DNA of 14,597 nt from Hydrogenophaga sp. (GTDB lineage: Bacteria; Pseudomonadota; Gammaproteobacteria; Burkholderiales; Burkholderiaceae_C). Each line of letters starts with the position of its first letter. The stretch's first letter is position 1. Below the pieces are notes generated by a model that was given only the letters and a program-made list of their open reading frames with translations, searched no databases and was not told where the DNA came from. Location: positions 1 through 14,597 of the forward strand of contig JAIFNE010000032.1 in NCBI GenBank assembly GCA_020047875.1, given 5' to 3'. The position numbers were made by a program, and so were the translations under genes. This document shows positions 12,779 to 14,597 of the stretch, one piece after another.

Positions 12779-13521
12779 GCAAGCCACACGAAAGCAGCGC
12801 CAAAAGCTCACACGCGCACCCAGGCAGCCTGGCCCTGCTGCCCGCGCGAGCGCAGGCGAACACACCCTTTGCCAGCCGAGCCCAGGCCGGCCGCATGCTG
12901 GCAGACGAGTTGTTCACCCACAGGCTGGAGCCGCCGCTGCTGGTGCTGGCCCTGCCGCGCGGCGGCGTGCCAGTGGCTGCCGAAATCGCGCATGCGCTGG
13001 GCGCGCCGCTGGACCTGCTGCTGGTGCGCAAGATCGGTGCGCCGTTTCAGCCCGAGCTGGCGGTGGCTGCGGTGGTGGAAGGCACGCCGCCCGAGGTGGT
13101 GATCAACAAAGAAACCGCTGGCCTGCCCGGGGTGAGCGAAGCCTACATTCGGTCAGCGCTGCCCGACGCCACCCGCGAGATCGCGCGCCGCCGCAGCGTC
13201 TACATGGCAGGCCGACCGCAGCAACCGATGGAGGGCGCCACCGTGATCGTGGTCGACGACGGCATGGCCACCGGCACCACCATGAAGGCCGCCCTGCAAG
13301 CGCTGCGCCGCCGCCGCCCGGCCCGTCTGATTGCCGCGGTGCCGGTGGCGCCCCGCGACACCATCGCCGACCTGCGCCACCTGGTCGACGAGGTGATCTG
13401 CCTGCGGTCGCCCGAGCCGTTTCACGCCATCGGTCTGCACTACCTCGACTTCCACCAGCTCGGGGACGACGAGGTGTGCGCGCTGCTGGACGCCGCCCAC
13501 GCCGCGCACCGGCCTCGCTGA
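12775..13521 (+). CDS. Phosphoribosyltransferase of the COG1926 group
   Basis: A type I phosphoribosyltransferase fold protein of 248 residues. The PRPP-binding signature is VIVVDDGMATGTTM (157-170), with the two acidic residues D161 and D162 and the T166/T168/T169 loop. LPRGGVPVAAEIA (60-72) forms the upstream PRPP loop and RKIGAPFQPELAVAAV (85-100) is characteristic of this subgroup. The acceptor base is not known; members are annotated only as predicted phosphoribosyltransferases. In several bacteria the phosphoribosyltransferase and hydrolase are one polypeptide; here they are separate, hydrolase first, joined by a 4-bp overlap with a GGAGGG Shine-Dalgarno (12765-12770) inside the upstream gene. 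The stop is 6 bp from that of the converging PAS protein gene. A basic/Ser-rich N-terminal stretch of about 25 residues precedes the fold. Confidence 0.88.
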   Translation: MSKPHESSAKSSHAHPGSLALLPARAQANTPFASRAQAGRMLADELFTHRLEPPLLVLALPRGGVPVAAEIAHALGAPLDLLLVRKIGAPFQPELAVAAVVEGTPPEVVINKETAGLPGVSEAYIRSALPDATREIARRRSVYMAGRPQQPMEGATVIVVDDGMATGTTMKAALQALRRRRPARLIAAVPVAPRDTIADLRHLVDEVICLRSPEPFHAIGLHYLDFHQLGDDEVCALLDAAHAAHRPR

Positions 13522-13527
13522 CCCGGG

Positions 13528-14597
13528 TCAGGCCGGCGGCGCGGGCTCGGCGGCAAAGCTCACCAGCACCAGACCGGTCGCGCTGCCCTTCTGGGTCACG
13601 CGGCGCGTGCGCACGCGCAGGCTCTGCCGGCCGATGCCGGCAAACTCGCGGCAGACCACACGGTCCTCGCCCGTGCCTGGCGACAGGCCGTCGAGCAAGG
13701 CGTGCATCTCGGCGAAGTCCCACTGCCGCTGGCCAATCTCATAAAAGGCATGGCCCAGCGTGTCGGCGGCCTGCACGCCAAACAGGTTCAGGAAGGCGCG
13801 GTTGGCGGTGAGCACCTGCAGCTTTTCGTCGAGCACCACCAGCGGCTCGTACACCGTGTCCACCACCGCCTCCGCCAGGTCGCGCGCCTGGCGCATGGCC
13901 AGGGCCTGCACGCGCTCGGTCACGTCGCTGAAGGTCAGCACCACGCCGTCGATCACGTTGTCCGTGGTGCGGTAGGGTTTGATGCGCGCGAGGTACCAGA
14001 TGTTGCCCACCGTGCGCACCTCCCGCTCCACCGGCACCAGCGTGTCCAGCACGGCCTGGGCATCGGCCAGCAGGTCCACATCTTGCAGTTCGCACCGGAT
14101 GTCGGCCAGCGGGCGACCCGCATCCGATGGGGCCAGCCGGAAAACCGCTGCCGCGTCCCGCGTGAAGCGGCGAATCAGCAGCCCGCGATCAAGAAAGATC
14201 GATCCCACGCTGATGTTGTCCATCAGATTCTTCATGTCATCCCGCATCCCGGTGAGCTGCTCAACCCTGGTCTGCAGCTCGGCATTCACCGTCACCAGTT
14301 CTTCGTTGACCGACTGCAGCTCCTCCTTCGAGGTTTCCAGCTCCTCGTTGGTCGACTGCAACTCTTCATTGGTCGACTGCAGCTCCTCGTTGGTCGACTG
14401 CAATTCTTCGTTGGAAATCTGCTGCTCTTCGGCCAGCGCGCCCAGCGTCTGCTTGCTCAGCAACAGCTCGTGTTCCAGCGCCTCCACCCGCTGTGCCTCG
14501 GCGCTGGAGCCCGCCTTGCGCCGGCGCGCCGGGCTGCGTCGGGCCGGATGTTCGTGCTCCTGAAAACTGAACAGCAGCAGGTGGCGGCTGGGCTGCG
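13528..14597 (-). CDS. CheB/CheR-PAS hybrid signalling protein, C-terminal part (5' end outside window)
   Basis: The last 356 codons of a larger protein, open to the right edge. The sequence starts with the end of the CheR methyltransferase region (HLLLFSF near 14583-14563), then a long coiled coil (about 14484-14248) made of NEELQST-type heptads that in this family links the CheR domain to PAS. A PAS domain follows (about 14235-13912; IFLDRGLLIRRFT, EREVRT, WYLARIKPYRTTDNVIDGV, in pieces) and then a second PAS (about 13890-13531; EPLVVLDEKLQVLTANRAF, LFGVQAADTLGHAFYEIG). No histidine-kinase domain follows the second PAS, although many hybrids of this type have one. By family the complete protein would carry CheB methylesterase and CheR methyltransferase domains and take part in chemotaxis-like or other sensory control. 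Only the C-terminal half is seen, so the N-terminal domains are inferred. Confidence 0.85.
   Translation of the reverse strand, partial: QPSRHLLLFSFQEHEHPARRSPARRRKAGSSAEAQRVEALEHELLLSKQTLGALAEEQQISNEELQSTNEELQSTNEELQSTNEELETSKEELQSVNEELVTVNAELQTRVEQLTGMRDDMKNLMDNISVGSIFLDRGLLIRRFTRDAAAVFRLAPSDAGRPLADIRCELQDVDLLADAQAVLDTLVPVEREVRTVGNIWYLARIKPYRTTDNVIDGVVLTFSDVTERVQALAMRQARDLAEAVVDTVYEPLVVLDEKLQVLTANRAFLNLFGVQAADTLGHAFYEIGQRQWDFAEMHALLDGLSPGTGEDRVVCREFAGIGRQSLRVRTRRVTQKGSATGLVLVSFAAEPAPPA
14297..14422 (-). repeat. 21-bp tandem repeats coding for the coiled coil
   Basis: Six consecutive 21-bp units (starting at 14297, 14318, 14339, 14360, 14381 and 14402) each code for one seven-residue heptad of the NEELQST type. 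The units at 14339-14359 and 14381-14401 are identical; the others differ mainly at third codon positions. This is coding DNA inside the CheB/CheR-PAS gene, in phase with its reading frame. Such near-identical units can gain or lose copies by slippage in steps of seven residues without breaking the frame. Confidence 0.85.

Noticed and set aside
14297..14422. A CRISPR-like or other non-coding tandem repeat.
   Set aside because: The 21-bp units are in phase with the CheB/CheR-PAS reading frame, have no spacers and code for heptads of a coiled coil known from this family.

Overview
The window is GC-rich DNA from a betaproteobacterium, most likely order Burkholderiales and possibly family Comamonadaceae. 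This is inferred from protein similarity as I recognise it and from a gene order familiar from that order; no database search was run. Sixteen protein-coding loci cover almost everything. Two run off the edges (hemW at the left, a CheB/CheR-PAS sensor at the right) and one (a CBS-domain gene) looks broken. I see no rRNA, tRNA, insertion sequence, CRISPR array or origin.

Region 1 (1-4293, minus strand) reads right to left: Hanks-type Ser/Thr kinase, PP2C phosphatase, rph (RNase PH), rdgB (dITP/XTP pyrophosphatase), hemW (haem chaperone). Kinase/phosphatase and rdgB/hemW each overlap by an ATGA junction, so this is probably one transcription unit, with a 123-bp gap before rph. Region 2 (4355-8670, plus strand) diverges from the kinase: yicC, gmk, rpoZ, a clear intrinsic terminator, then spoT. 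A repeat-rich, palindrome-rich spacer lies between yicC and gmk. The guanylate kinase, the omega subunit and the (p)ppGpp synthetase/hydrolase all belong to the ppGpp axis. greB, a transcript-cleavage factor acting through the RNA polymerase secondary channel, converges on spoT from the other side. These nine genes are core housekeeping genes.

Region 3 (9445-14597) is more accessory. On the minus strand there are a COG2187-type phosphotransferase-fold protein, a small exported c-type cytochrome whose ribosome binding site is folded into a 9-bp stem, an Hsp20 small heat-shock protein, and a decayed CBS-domain gene. Diverging from the CBS remnant on the plus strand is a two-gene operon: a dienelactone-hydrolase-like alpha/beta hydrolase and a COG1926-type phosphoribosyltransferase. 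The Hsp20 + CBS + hydrolase/phosphoribosyltransferase set resembles dormancy or low-oxygen stress islets in other bacteria. The window ends in the C-terminal half of a CheB/CheR-PAS signalling protein with a heptad-repeat coiled coil and two PAS domains.

Nothing here is clearly a new defence or mobile system. The observations most worth following are the coupled kinase/phosphatase pair beside the ppGpp genes, the stress islet with its broken CBS gene, the SD-sequestering hairpin before the cytochrome gene, and the yicC-gmk intergenic repeat. Gaps between genes are all under 200 bp; their contents are given as separate entries where I could see structure.
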